Below are positions 1-4,986 of a DNA stretch of 5,539 bases, one piece after another. How positions within the stretch are numbered: the stretch's first letter is position 1; the number at the start of each line of letters is the position of its first letter. The position numbers and the translations under genes were made by a program. Source of the stretch: Fimbriimonadaceae bacterium (lineage in GTDB: Bacteria > Armatimonadota > Fimbriimonadia > Fimbriimonadales > Fimbriimonadaceae); contig JACMJO010000067.1 in assembly GCA_014380605.1 (NCBI GenBank), positions 1 to 5,539 of the forward strand, in the 5' to 3' direction. The notes below the pieces were generated by a model that searched no databases, was not told the origin of the DNA, and was given only the letters and a program-made list of their open reading frames with translations.

Positions 1-22
1 TCGACTCTAACCCCAATAAAAC

Positions 23-709
23 CTAAAACTCAAACAAATCCTCTTGATCGGGTTTTCGTCGACGGGGGACGATTTGGTCTTGGGGCCGGATTTCTACTTG
101 TAGGAGATCGTCGGAGATGCTTTGGAAGAGGTCGAGGAGATTCTTCGGGTCCGACTGGGGGTCTAGCCATCTTGCCTCATCTTCCTCGCTGGTGAGGACC
201 ACCGGGACGCGCTCGTGGAACTCGGCGGCTTTGCCTTGGGCGGCGGCGGTGATCATGACGCAGGAGAGGCCGGGGAAGCCTGCTCGATAGGTGTAGAGCC
301 CGGCAAAGGAGACGAACTCCTGGCCCCGCACGCTCAGGCGGTTGGCGACTCGCTTGCCCTTTTCGCCGGACCACTCGCACCAGCCGGTGGCGGTGAGGAT
401 GCATCGGGCGGACTGCATGGCTTGGTAATACATGCCGCGTCGCTCCATGAGGTTGCGGACGACGGTGTCGTCGCGAGCGTTGTTGGGCTTGCTGAACTTC
501 TCCAGGTCGGCGTCTTTCACCCAGCCGGGGATGAAGGCCCAGTACATGGTCTTGAGCACGCGCTGGCCGTCTTCGGTGAGCACGACCACGGATCGGTAAG
601 TCGGATAGACCTCCTCGGGAATCTCTTCGGCCGTGATCGTCATATCCCGGGCGGCATACTTCTCCGCGACCTTCGCGGATTGGTGCTCTTGGAAGTAGCG
701 ATGACACAC
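23..709 (-). CDS. SRAP-domain abasic-site DNA-protein crosslink protein (YedK/HMCES family)
   Basis: The SRAP family covalently shields abasic sites in single-stranded DNA through a thiazolidine link made by Cys2 (established for YedK and HMCES). The frame stays open upstream to an ATG at 769. I chose the GTG at 707-709 because it gives Met-Cys-His-Arg-Tyr, putting the essential Cys at position 2; the longer start would bury it at position 22. In this 228-residue numbering the family signatures appear in order: MYWAFIPGW (55-63), the variant of the WGLIPxW motif; PNNAR (75-79), with the Asn and Arg of the NAR motif; GWCEW (109-113), with catalytic Glu112; and FHERVPV (164-170), with His165. 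Length is normal for the family. The only SD-like element is a weak AAGG 12 nt before the GTG. The gene lies 56 nt downstream of higA in the same direction, so co-transcription is possible. Function is confident; the start is a strong inference from the chemistry. Confidence 0.93.
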   Translation of the reverse strand: MCHRYFQEHQSAKVAEKYAARDMTITAEEIPEEVYPTYRSVVVLTEDGQRVLKTMYWAFIPGWVKDADLEKFSKPNNARDDTVVRNLMERRGMYYQAMQSARCILTATGWCEWSGEKGKRVANRLSVRGQEFVSFAGLYTYRAGFPGLSCVMITAAAQGKAAEFHERVPVVLTSEEDEARWLDPQSDPKNLLDLFQSISDDLLQVEIRPQDQIVPRRRKPDQEDLFEF

Positions 710-753
710 AGTAGGTTTGTACCTTGAAGCAATGTCCGGGGCATTGGCTACTG

Positions 754-770
754 ACGATTCACGATTCACG
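754..770. repeat. 7-bp tandem repeat over the higA stop codon
   Basis: ACGATTC occurs twice in tandem followed by a partial third copy (ACG). The higA TGA (766-768 on the minus strand) lies inside it, so the last residues of HigA are encoded by repeat sequence. Confidence 0.6.
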
Positions 771-1137
771 CCCCAGGGGCATTGATCAGCGATTCCAGCG
801 GAATCTTAAGGTGCGCGTGAAGGGCGCGAATCTGGTTCAGGCTAGGCGTTCGCCTACCATTGAGAATCTCACTGAGTCGGGAAGCTCCGCCGAGCACCTT
901 TGCGACGTCCGCGTTAGAGTACTGCCGCTGTTCCATTGCGGATCGAATCGCGCTGACGCAGTCCGGCGGTTCCATCGGATAGTGCTTACGCTCATAGGCT
1001 TCGATGACCAAGGCCAATGCCTCTCTTTCATCCGCCTCGTGAGTTCCCGAATCGGCCATGAAGACCCGCTCAAGACTTCTCAGGGCTTGTTGAAGATCCT
1101 CATCAGTCTTGATGACCGGAACGGTGACGGTTTTCAT
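766..1137 (-). CDS. higA: HigA-type antitoxin, XRE helix-turn-helix
   Basis: Antitoxin of a HigBA type II toxin-antitoxin pair; HigA proteins neutralise HigB and repress their own operon. This 123-residue protein has an acidic helical N-terminal half (residues about 11-55). A C-terminal XRE-type HTH runs from about 62 to 117, with the pattern IRSAMEQRQYSNADVAKVLG then SRLSEILNGRRTPSLNQIRAL. This domain order (N-terminal extension, C-terminal HTH) matches the E. coli-type HigA rather than the short P. aeruginosa/Proteus type. Its ATG directly follows the TAA of higB with no intervening base, and GAGAAG lies 6 nt upstream of the ATG, so translational coupling is likely. Its TGA sits inside a 7-bp tandem repeat. 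The family call is strong from pattern and neighbour; DNA binding is inferred, with a candidate operator at 1461-1475. Confidence 0.9.
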   Translation of the reverse strand: MKTVTVPVIKTDEDLQQALRSLERVFMADSGTHEADEREALALVIEAYERKHYPMEPPDCVSAIRSAMEQRQYSNADVAKVLGGASRLSEILNGRRTPSLNQIRALHAHLKIPLESLINAPGA

Positions 1138-1440
1138 TTATAGCTTCTCAATCTGTTTTAACGTCAGTCTTCCGTAGTCGTCATGGTGTCCCACCCATTT
1201 GATCAGAACTCCATGAAAGTCGAAATTGATCTGGGCGATGATCCTCCACTTGTTTCCACCAATGTCGAAGACGTATCGATCCTTCACGATATCGGTCTGG
1301 TTGAAAGTCTGTTTGATGTCGGCGAAATTCTTCCAATCGGCGGCCTCCGCTTCCTTGAACCAAGCCCGCATCGGCTGCTCTGCTTGAGCGTCTTCCACTT
1401 CCCAGAACTTCTTGAGCGTGGAACACGCAAAGACTCTCAC
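1138..1440 (-). CDS. higB: HigB-type mRNA interferase toxin
   Basis: HigB toxins have the RelE fold and cleave mRNA, usually on the ribosome; HigA binding blocks this. The 100-residue product has the length and layout of the HigB_toxin family: an N-terminal basic helix (MRVFACSTLKKFWE), a PMRAWFKEAEAADWKNFADIK segment (23-43, given here as key positions W27, W36, F39), YVFDIGGNKWRIIAQINF (56-73) and a C-terminal LIKWVGHHDDYGRL (79-92). The 'F-x-I-x-G-N-K-x-R' and 'G-x-H-x-x-Y' patterns are the family's most recognisable signatures. The start is GTG; an N-terminus of this form is expected for the family, which argues against the next in-frame GTG (codon 15). Toxin precedes antitoxin, the usual higBA order. 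There is no room for a ribosome-binding site because a TATAAT lies 5 nt before the GTG. Confidence 0.92.
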   Translation of the reverse strand: MRVFACSTLKKFWEVEDAQAEQPMRAWFKEAEAADWKNFADIKQTFNQTDIVKDRYVFDIGGNKWRIIAQINFDFHGVLIKWVGHHDDYGRLTLKQIEKL

Positions 1441-1445
1441 GAGCT

Positions 1446-1475
1446 ATTATAGGCAGATTTTTACCAATTTGGTAA
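1446..1475 (-). promoter_or_regulatory. higBA promoter, probably leaderless
   Basis: On the minus strand a perfect -10 hexamer TATAAT occupies 1451-1446. TTACCA (1475-1470; 4 of 6 matches to TTGACA) is the best -35, with an 18-bp spacer. Only AGCTC separates TATAAT from the higB GTG, so transcription would begin at or within one base of the start codon. That implies a leaderless mRNA with no Shine-Dalgarno site. The hexamers are read directly; activity is inferred. Confidence 0.72.
1461..1475. promoter_or_regulatory. Candidate HigA operator, perfect 15-bp palindrome
   Basis: TTACCAATTTGGTAA is a perfect inverted repeat with 7-bp arms around one central base. It contains the candidate -35 of the higBA promoter. 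Autorepression of higBA by HigA or the HigBA complex at promoter palindromes is known for the family. The position fits occlusion of RNA polymerase, but binding is inferred. Confidence 0.65.
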
Positions 1476-1510
1476 TTCCGACGTCAGAATCCTGGTACAT
1501 GTTCCATACA

Positions 1511-1574
1511 GTCCTTCACCCAGCCGGGAATGATTGCCCCGTACATGGTATTGAGCACGCGATGGCCGTTTTCG
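1511..1574 (-). pseudogene. Degraded duplicate fragment of an SRAP gene
   Basis: This 64-bp block aligns without gaps to positions 512-575 inside the intact SRAP gene, with 56 of 64 bases identical by hand count and the same orientation. In the matching frame it reads ENGHRVLNTMYGAIIPGWVKD, against EDGQRVLKTMYWAFIPGWVKD in the intact gene, so 16 of 21 residues agree. It includes the IPGW core of the WGLIPxW motif. Similarity stops abruptly on both sides. The frame then closes at a TGA (1484-1486) downstream and a TAA (1595-1597) upstream. No catalytic residues are present, so it cannot encode a functional SRAP protein. Confidence 0.82.
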
Positions 1575-1777
1575 ATGCCCCAACCTTCATTGGATTAGGA
1601 GGAACCATGGCAGCGGAAATACTTTTCCGGGGGCAGTTCCTTTGGTTTAGCTTCGGAAAATCCAAACCCGCCAGAGAGTAGGGCACTTTTGTATGCCTTA
1701 ACAGCAGGAACGAGTTGTGGAGGCTAAGAACGACGTCAGTCGTTTGTCTTCACTCAAAATGACGCCGCTCCAATTTC

Positions 1778-1885
1778 AAAGTGGTGTCTGTCCAACATAT
1801 AGGAATATGTTGAACAACAACACTTTTCTTCTCTCCAAAACTGGTGCTGTCCAGTAAATCCCTAGGGATTCTTAGACAACACTTC
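1778..1885. repeat. Two related imperfect palindromes in tandem (MITE- or IS-end-like)
   Basis: Unit 1 (1778-1826) folds on itself: an inner perfect stem CAACATAT-AGGA-ATATGTTG (1793-1812), with outer arms AAAGTGGTGT and ACAACACTTT pairing at 9 of 10 positions. Unit 2 (about 1836-1885) has an inner perfect 14-bp palindrome AATCCCTAGGGATT (1857-1870), flanked by outer arms that pair imperfectly. Both units share the outer words TGGTG(T)CTGTCCA on the left and ACAACACTT on the right but have different centres. No transposase is nearby. A miniature element or head-to-head IS ends fit this; a regulatory RNA hairpin pair is the alternative. Confidence 0.6.
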
Positions 1886-1961
1886 ACCTCGGATAAGTGG
1901 GTTTGGCAGGTAAGGCTTGGTTCCGTGCACAATTAGGCATTCCCCTTCTTGGAAACCTCAG

Positions 1962-2432
1962 TTGAACGAATCCACCAGCGCCGTTACCGAGAGAAAACCG
2001 GTCCGTTGGCCTTGGTTGCTGTTGGTGCCCGCGATTATCCTTCTGATCACATACGGCTACCTTCAAATAGCTTCGGGTTGGAACCGGTCGTTCCTACACA
2101 TCTTCCCGAACGGCTTCACGGGTCCGAGCAAGATCCTGCTCGACCCCGCTGCGCCGCCCCTTGGCCGAAGCAAGGACGCCACTGTCTTGCGGTACGGCGA
2201 TGCGGGCCTTGTGAAGGTGAACAAGAGCGACTTTGAGGATCTCTCGCATTGGGCTCACCACGAGTACATATATGCGGACGGGAAACGCATCAACTCCTAC
2301 ATCCCGCATACCGGCCAGGTAACCCCCGGACCCTGGATCGAGCATCTTCCCCGAGAGGCACTTATCATTGACGGCAAGGACAGCGCGAAGCAAGCCTTTA
2401 ACTCTCGTATTGGGACGATGAGTCGGAAGTAG
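1962..2432 (+). CDS. Hypothetical membrane-anchored protein
   Basis: I do not recognise a named family with certainty. From the TTG at 1962 the product has 156 residues. It has a short basic N-terminus (about residues 1-15), then one hydrophobic segment (PWLLLVPAIILLITYGYLQI, about 17-36), then an extracytoplasmic domain of about 115 residues. That domain opens with FPNGFTGPSKILLDP and continues with an ADGKRI turn; this layout is reminiscent of DUF6843-like secreted domains, but that is only an impression. The frame also extends to a TTG at 1917. I prefer 1962 because GGAAA lies about 8 nt upstream and the start then falls just before the basic patch and membrane span. The alternative start adds 15 unremarkable residues. 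Non-ATG starts in both cases reduce confidence in the start, less so in the gene. Confidence 0.62.
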   Translation: MNESTSAVTERKPVRWPWLLLVPAIILLITYGYLQIASGWNRSFLHIFPNGFTGPSKILLDPAAPPLGRSKDATVLRYGDAGLVKVNKSDFEDLSHWAHHEYIYADGKRINSYIPHTGQVTPGPWIEHLPREALIIDGKDSAKQAFNSRIGTMSRK

Positions 2433-2436
2433 CGCG

Positions 2437-2456
2437 TCGGAACTCCTCGGAACTCC
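2437..2456. repeat. Tandem 10-bp repeat just after a stop codon
   Basis: TCGGAACTCC occurs twice in perfect tandem, beginning 5 nt after the TAG of the preceding gene. It resembles other short CTC/ACTCC-rich repeats in this window (3371-3405, 4252-4263). Confidence 0.7.
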
Positions 2457-2547
2457 ATCGAGTTGTCAGCATCTTGCGCCGACCCTACATGAAAGTTAAG
2501 AGTGGACAACTTAGGGAATCTGTACCGCCTCAAGCGCGTTTCAATGA

Positions 2548-3341
2548 ATGATGAGCCTTATCGCGATCGCCTTCGTGGTGATTGGACAGTCGTTACCAAT
2601 CCAAAAGGTCACGGGCTACAAGCCCGTGTTCATTCCGGCGATCGCGTCAAAAGGCGAGTTCATAGGTTCAAGGGTTGAGAAAGAGGGCGTGAAAGACTAT
2701 GCGACCATTTCGTCAAGGTGGGAGATCTTCATACCCATGAACAAGGTTGCAGAGAGCTTGCGAAGGGGGTCTTGGGACAAGATTCCACCCACAAGTGAGG
2801 TAACCCATTTCTTTAGCAAAGACCTCCCAGACAGGACAATCGAGGTTCACCTATGGGAACAGTTTAAGGGAGGAACCATGCGACAAGGGAAGTTCCATCC
2901 GTCCTTGGTGACCACTCTTATGCTCAAGGAACGAGCGTTGCGGAGTGGTCCTCTCCCAAAGACCTGGCCATCCGCCGCAAGGATGGCGCCTTCGGGACCT
3001 TGGTCGCCTCCCTTACTTGGACTAAAGCTGCCCGACCACTGGGCCATCACCGCCATACCAAGTGGCCTACCCGTCTACAGGCTGACTTGGTACATCGATC
3101 AGGACCTGGCAACAGTTCGAGATCGGGTAGCACAGCGATTTCCCGGATGGCGTCGATCAGGACACTCCTTCTACAGCGGAGAACGTCGTGCACGGAACTC
3201 CTCGCTATCGCTCAGCCAGGGTCCAAGACACAGTCTATCGAATTCGTCAGTGAGATACGACTCTCCACGGTGAAGGAACGGTCAAACGGCCCGCAAACGG
3301 AGCTAACCATGAGCTGGCTTCAACAACCGCGAACTCCATAA
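2548..3341 (+). pseudogene. Secreted hypothetical protein gene, apparently frameshifted
   Basis: The gene starts at ATG ATG (2548/2551) with a signal-peptide-like MMSLIAIAFVVIGQSLP. A coherent mature sequence follows (for example ISSRWEIFIPMN, HFFSKDLPDRTIEVHLWEQF). This frame continues to a TGA at 3271-3273, but after about 2905 it becomes Ser/Arg/Pro-rich and unlike protein. From about 2868 the frame one base back is open and reads VLGDHSYAQGTSVAEWSSP then DLAIRRKDGAFGTLVASLTW. This resembles the 'GD-x-S-Y-A ... RKG-x-x' pattern seen in secreted hypothetical proteins, and it runs open to a TAA at 3339-3341. The simplest reading is a one-base loss (or two-base gain) between 2868 and about 2905. 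Past about 3050 none of the three frames is convincing, so more lesions are likely. A sequencing error or a real two-frame gene remain possible. No clear SD precedes the start. Confidence 0.5.
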
Positions 3342-3343
3342 TC

Positions 3344-3365
3344 TTTCGGACCCCGACCTCCGAAA
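3344..3365. terminator. Weak hairpin between convergent genes
   Basis: TTTCGGA and TCCGAAA form a perfect 7-bp stem around an 8-base loop, midway between the ends of the plus-strand hypothetical gene and the minus-strand esterase. The position suits a bidirectional terminator, but there is no run of T on either side. It may act with Rho or not at all. Confidence 0.3.
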
Positions 3366-3370
3366 TCCAG

Positions 3371-3405
3371 ACTCTAGGCTCTCAACTCTATGCTCTCAAC
3401 TCCGA
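3371..3405. repeat. Degenerate 7-bp repeats at the 3' end of the esterase gene
   Basis: Five consecutive heptamers read ACTCTAG, GCTCTCA, ACTCTAT, GCTCTCA, ACTCCGA. The last of them overlaps the final codons and stop of the esterase gene (stop at 3396-3398, minus strand). The arrangement is seen directly; no function is claimed. Confidence 0.65.
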
Positions 3406-4139
3406 GCGTGCTCCTTGAAGAACTCCACCATCGGTTTGTTCGCTTCCTTGGGATAGGTGTGGTTGCCGGGGTAGATGTAGAGGCCGAGGTCGGCTTTGGT
3501 TCCCTTGAGCGTGCCCATCTTGGTATCGCCATCGACCCCGTTCAGGTTCTTGACATACCGAATCCCCATTGTCTGGGCGATGGGGCGGACGAGCTGGTCT
3601 TCCTCGCCCATCACGATGAAGGCGGGCTTGGGCTTCAGTTGGCCGCGATAGGCGCTGGCGACCGCGCCGCTGGGTCCGAACGCGGCGAAAAAATCGCCTC
3701 GCTGAGCCCACAGGAGGTAGCTGAACGCGCCCCCATTGGAGTGGCCCATGGCATAGACCCGGTTGGGATCGGCTTTGAATTCGCGGATCATGCGAGCGTA
3801 CACGGCGTCGAAGAACTTGAGATCGCGGTCGCCATTGTCGCCCGCCTTGTGCTGCCAGCCGTTCTTCTCCCCCTTCGGGTCGCTTAGCCTGCCCACGGTC
3901 GGCAGCCCCTGCAAATAGACCACCACCGCCTCGGGCCAAAGCTCGTGCATCTGGAAGCTGCGGGCGGCGTTCCTCATATTCCCGCCATGCCCATGGAACC
4001 CAAAGACCAGCGGAGGCTTGGCGGTCTTAACGCTCGGAGCGTAAATGGTTGCCTGACGGCTGACTCCGTCGACGGTATAGGTGGTGATCTCCTGATTCTG
4101 GGGCGCGCTAAGGATGAGAAAAGCCGCGAGAGCAATCAT
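3396..4139 (-). CDS. Secreted PHB depolymerase/feruloyl esterase-type alpha/beta-hydrolase
   Basis: This 247-residue serine hydrolase probably cleaves an extracellular or periplasmic ester (COG3509/LpqC-like esterases; the substrate cannot be read from sequence). The N-terminus MIALAAFLILSAPQNQ is a short signal-peptide-like segment lacking the usual early basic residue. HGHGG (49-53) is the oxyanion-hole loop and GHSNGG (132-137) the nucleophile elbow with Ser134. GEEDQLV (178-184) supplies Asp181 and GNHTYP (225-230) supplies His227, giving a complete apparent triad in normal order. NGWQH (93-97) and DPNRVYAMG (124-132) are also typical of the family. The ATG at 4139 has no clear SD, but no in-frame alternative lies nearby. 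The gene diverges from the ECF sigma gene and converges on the decaying hypothetical gene. It ends inside short tandem repeats. Confidence 0.88.
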   Translation of the reverse strand: MIALAAFLILSAPQNQEITTYTVDGVSRQATIYAPSVKTAKPPLVFGFHGHGGNMRNAARSFQMHELWPEAVVVYLQGLPTVGRLSDPKGEKNGWQHKAGDNGDRDLKFFDAVYARMIREFKADPNRVYAMGHSNGGAFSYLLWAQRGDFFAAFGPSGAVASAYRGQLKPKPAFIVMGEEDQLVRPIAQTMGIRYVKNLNGVDGDTKMGTLKGTKADLGLYIYPGNHTYPKEANKPMVEFFKEHARS

Positions 4140-4183
4140 GTTGCCGGTTGAGACGAGGGAAGGTGGGGAGAGTTCAGGGGGCG

Positions 4184-4347
4184 GGTTGCTTGGTTTCTAA
4201 GTCTCCGGGTTTCTGGGTTTCTGGGTCCGGCGAACTTGGGAATTCGGAGTCCGGAGTTGAGAGTGCTGGAGCGGAGGAGCACAGGCGCTTGGGGCGAGGT
4301 ACAAGAGACTTGAACCAGGGACCTAGCGGCTTAGAAACCAAGCAACC
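4184..4347. repeat. 164-bp segment bounded by perfect 18-bp inverted repeats
   Basis: GGTTGCTTGGTTTCTAAG (4184-4201) returns as its exact reverse complement at 4330-4347. Just inside the left arm is an 8-bp tandem repeat (GGGTTTCT twice plus GGGT). The interior carries CGGAGTTGAGAG (4252-4263), which is found inverted at 3393-3404. No protein is recognisable in any frame. The segment has the size and ends of a miniature inverted-repeat element, though I see no target-site duplication. It fills most of the divergent spacer between the esterase and sigma genes, so it could also supply or separate their promoters. Confidence 0.65.
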
Positions 4348-4402
4348 TAGAACCCCAAACTTGCCAAAATGGGGTGAACCTATTGGGGTCCTTCTGGTTC
4401 TA
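4348..4402. promoter_or_regulatory. Nested inverted repeats upstream of the ECF sigma gene
   Basis: TAGAACC (4348-4354) pairs with GGTTCTA (4396-4402), and ACCCCAA (4352-4358) pairs with TTGGGGT (4383-4389). A competing right arm TGGGGT also lies at 4370-4375. A GAACC at 4376-4380 resembles an ECF-type -35, but I cannot find a correctly spaced -10. Regulatory role is inferred from position only. Confidence 0.35.
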
Positions 4403-4426
4403 TGAACGCGCTGACTACCGAGAACC

Positions 4427-4430
4427 GGAG
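4427..4430 (+). promoter_or_regulatory. Ribosome-binding site that decides the sigma start
   Basis: GGAG lies 7 nt before the ATG at 4438. The upstream in-frame ATG (4402) has no purine-rich site at a workable distance, so the downstream start is preferred. Confidence 0.6.
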
Positions 4431-4437
4431 ACGACTT

Positions 4438-4986
4438 ATGGACGACGCGACGCTTGCCGACCAGATCAAAGATGGCCAACCTGAGGCCAAAGAAAGGTTC
4501 GTACGAACCCATTACGAATCGCTGATGCGATTTGCGCTGTGTCTGACTCGAAACCAGACCGACGCGGAAGATCTGACCCAGCAAGCGCTTTTACGCGCCA
4601 TCCAGAATATCGACCGGTACGGCGGCCAATCCTCGATCAAGACCTGGCTCCACGCGATCCTCTTTCGCGAGTTCACCAAATGGCGGCGCTCGTTCCGCCG
4701 ATTGGGCGTGCTTCGGAAGGATCATCCACTGGATAAGTGCCCGTTCGACCAGCTTCGGGAGGCGCAAGTCATCCTGGATGCCCTGGATACGCTCGACCCC
4801 ATCCACCGCGCCGCGTTCGTGCTGCACGAGGTTCAAGGGTTCGACGTTTCCGAGGTCGCGACGTCCCTGGGAATCCCCGAAGGCACGGTCAAATCGAGGC
4901 TCCACCACGCTCGCAGTCGGCTCAGATCCAAACTAGAAATCAATACGGAGGAACCCAATGGAAACCCCTTACTCCAGACTCGATGA
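4438..4986 (+). CDS. ECF-family RNA polymerase sigma factor
   Basis: This sigma-70-type factor of the extracytoplasmic-function group directs RNA polymerase to a stress or envelope regulon. From ATG 4438 the product has 182 residues. Region 2 spans about 17-88: THYESLMRFALCLTRNQTDA, then DAEDLTQQALLRA (42-54), then SSIKTWLHAILFRE. A basic linker follows. Region 4 (about 112-166) has LDALDTLDPIHRAAFVLHEV and the HTH EVATSLGIPEGTVKSRLHHA (139-158), which recognises the -35. There is no region 1.1 or 3, as expected of ECF factors. The frame also opens at ATG 4402, adding 12 residues; GGAG at good spacing favours 4438. The 3' end overlaps the next gene by 29 nt, implying translational coupling to its probable regulator. 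Confidence 0.95.
   Translation: MDDATLADQIKDGQPEAKERFVRTHYESLMRFALCLTRNQTDAEDLTQQALLRAIQNIDRYGGQSSIKTWLHAILFREFTKWRRSFRRLGVLRKDHPLDKCPFDQLREAQVILDALDTLDPIHRAAFVLHEVQGFDVSEVATSLGIPEGTVKSRLHHARSRLRSKLEINTEEPNGNPLLQTR

Larger units (their letters stand above)
1476..1961. other. Intergenic stretch without a convincing gene
   Basis: About 490 bases lie between the higBA promoter and the next plausible start. They contain the SRAP remnant at 1511-1574, a small hairpin at 1729-1744 (AACGAC-GTCA-GTCGTT), and a tandem pair of imperfect palindromes at about 1778-1885. No reading frame here has a recognisable product. The stretch looks AT-richer than the flanking genes and appears to be a graveyard for small insertions. 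Confidence 0.6.

Noticed and set aside
215..727. Plus-strand ORF of 170 codons opposite the SRAP gene
   Set aside because: It is an antisense shadow: the opposite strand carries every SRAP motif in order.
1607..1681. 24-codon plus-strand ORF with a strong GGAGGA before its ATG
   Set aside because: Spacing looks good, but the peptide has no recognisable features, it lies next to degraded SRAP sequence, and such short ORFs arise often by chance.
1729..1744. Hairpin AACGAC-GTCA-GTCGTT as a terminator
   Set aside because: The stem is only 6 bp, there is no T-tract, and no gene ends next to it.
1903..1933. Possible promoter TTGGCA ... CACAAT before the membrane protein gene
   Set aside because: The spacer is 19 bp and the -10 match is poor.
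2861..2905. Programmed -1 frameshifting in the secreted hypothetical gene
   Set aside because: No X XXY YYZ slippery heptamer in the correct frame is visible, and coding quality does not persist after the switch, so decay is more likely.
4376..4401. Autoregulated ECF promoter (GAACC ... TCTGG)
   Set aside because: The two parts are only 12 nt apart, too short for a typical ECF -35/-10 spacing of about 16-17.
4148..4584. Open frames on both strands across the divergent spacer
   Set aside because: They read through the inverted and tandem repeats and give low-complexity peptides without family features.
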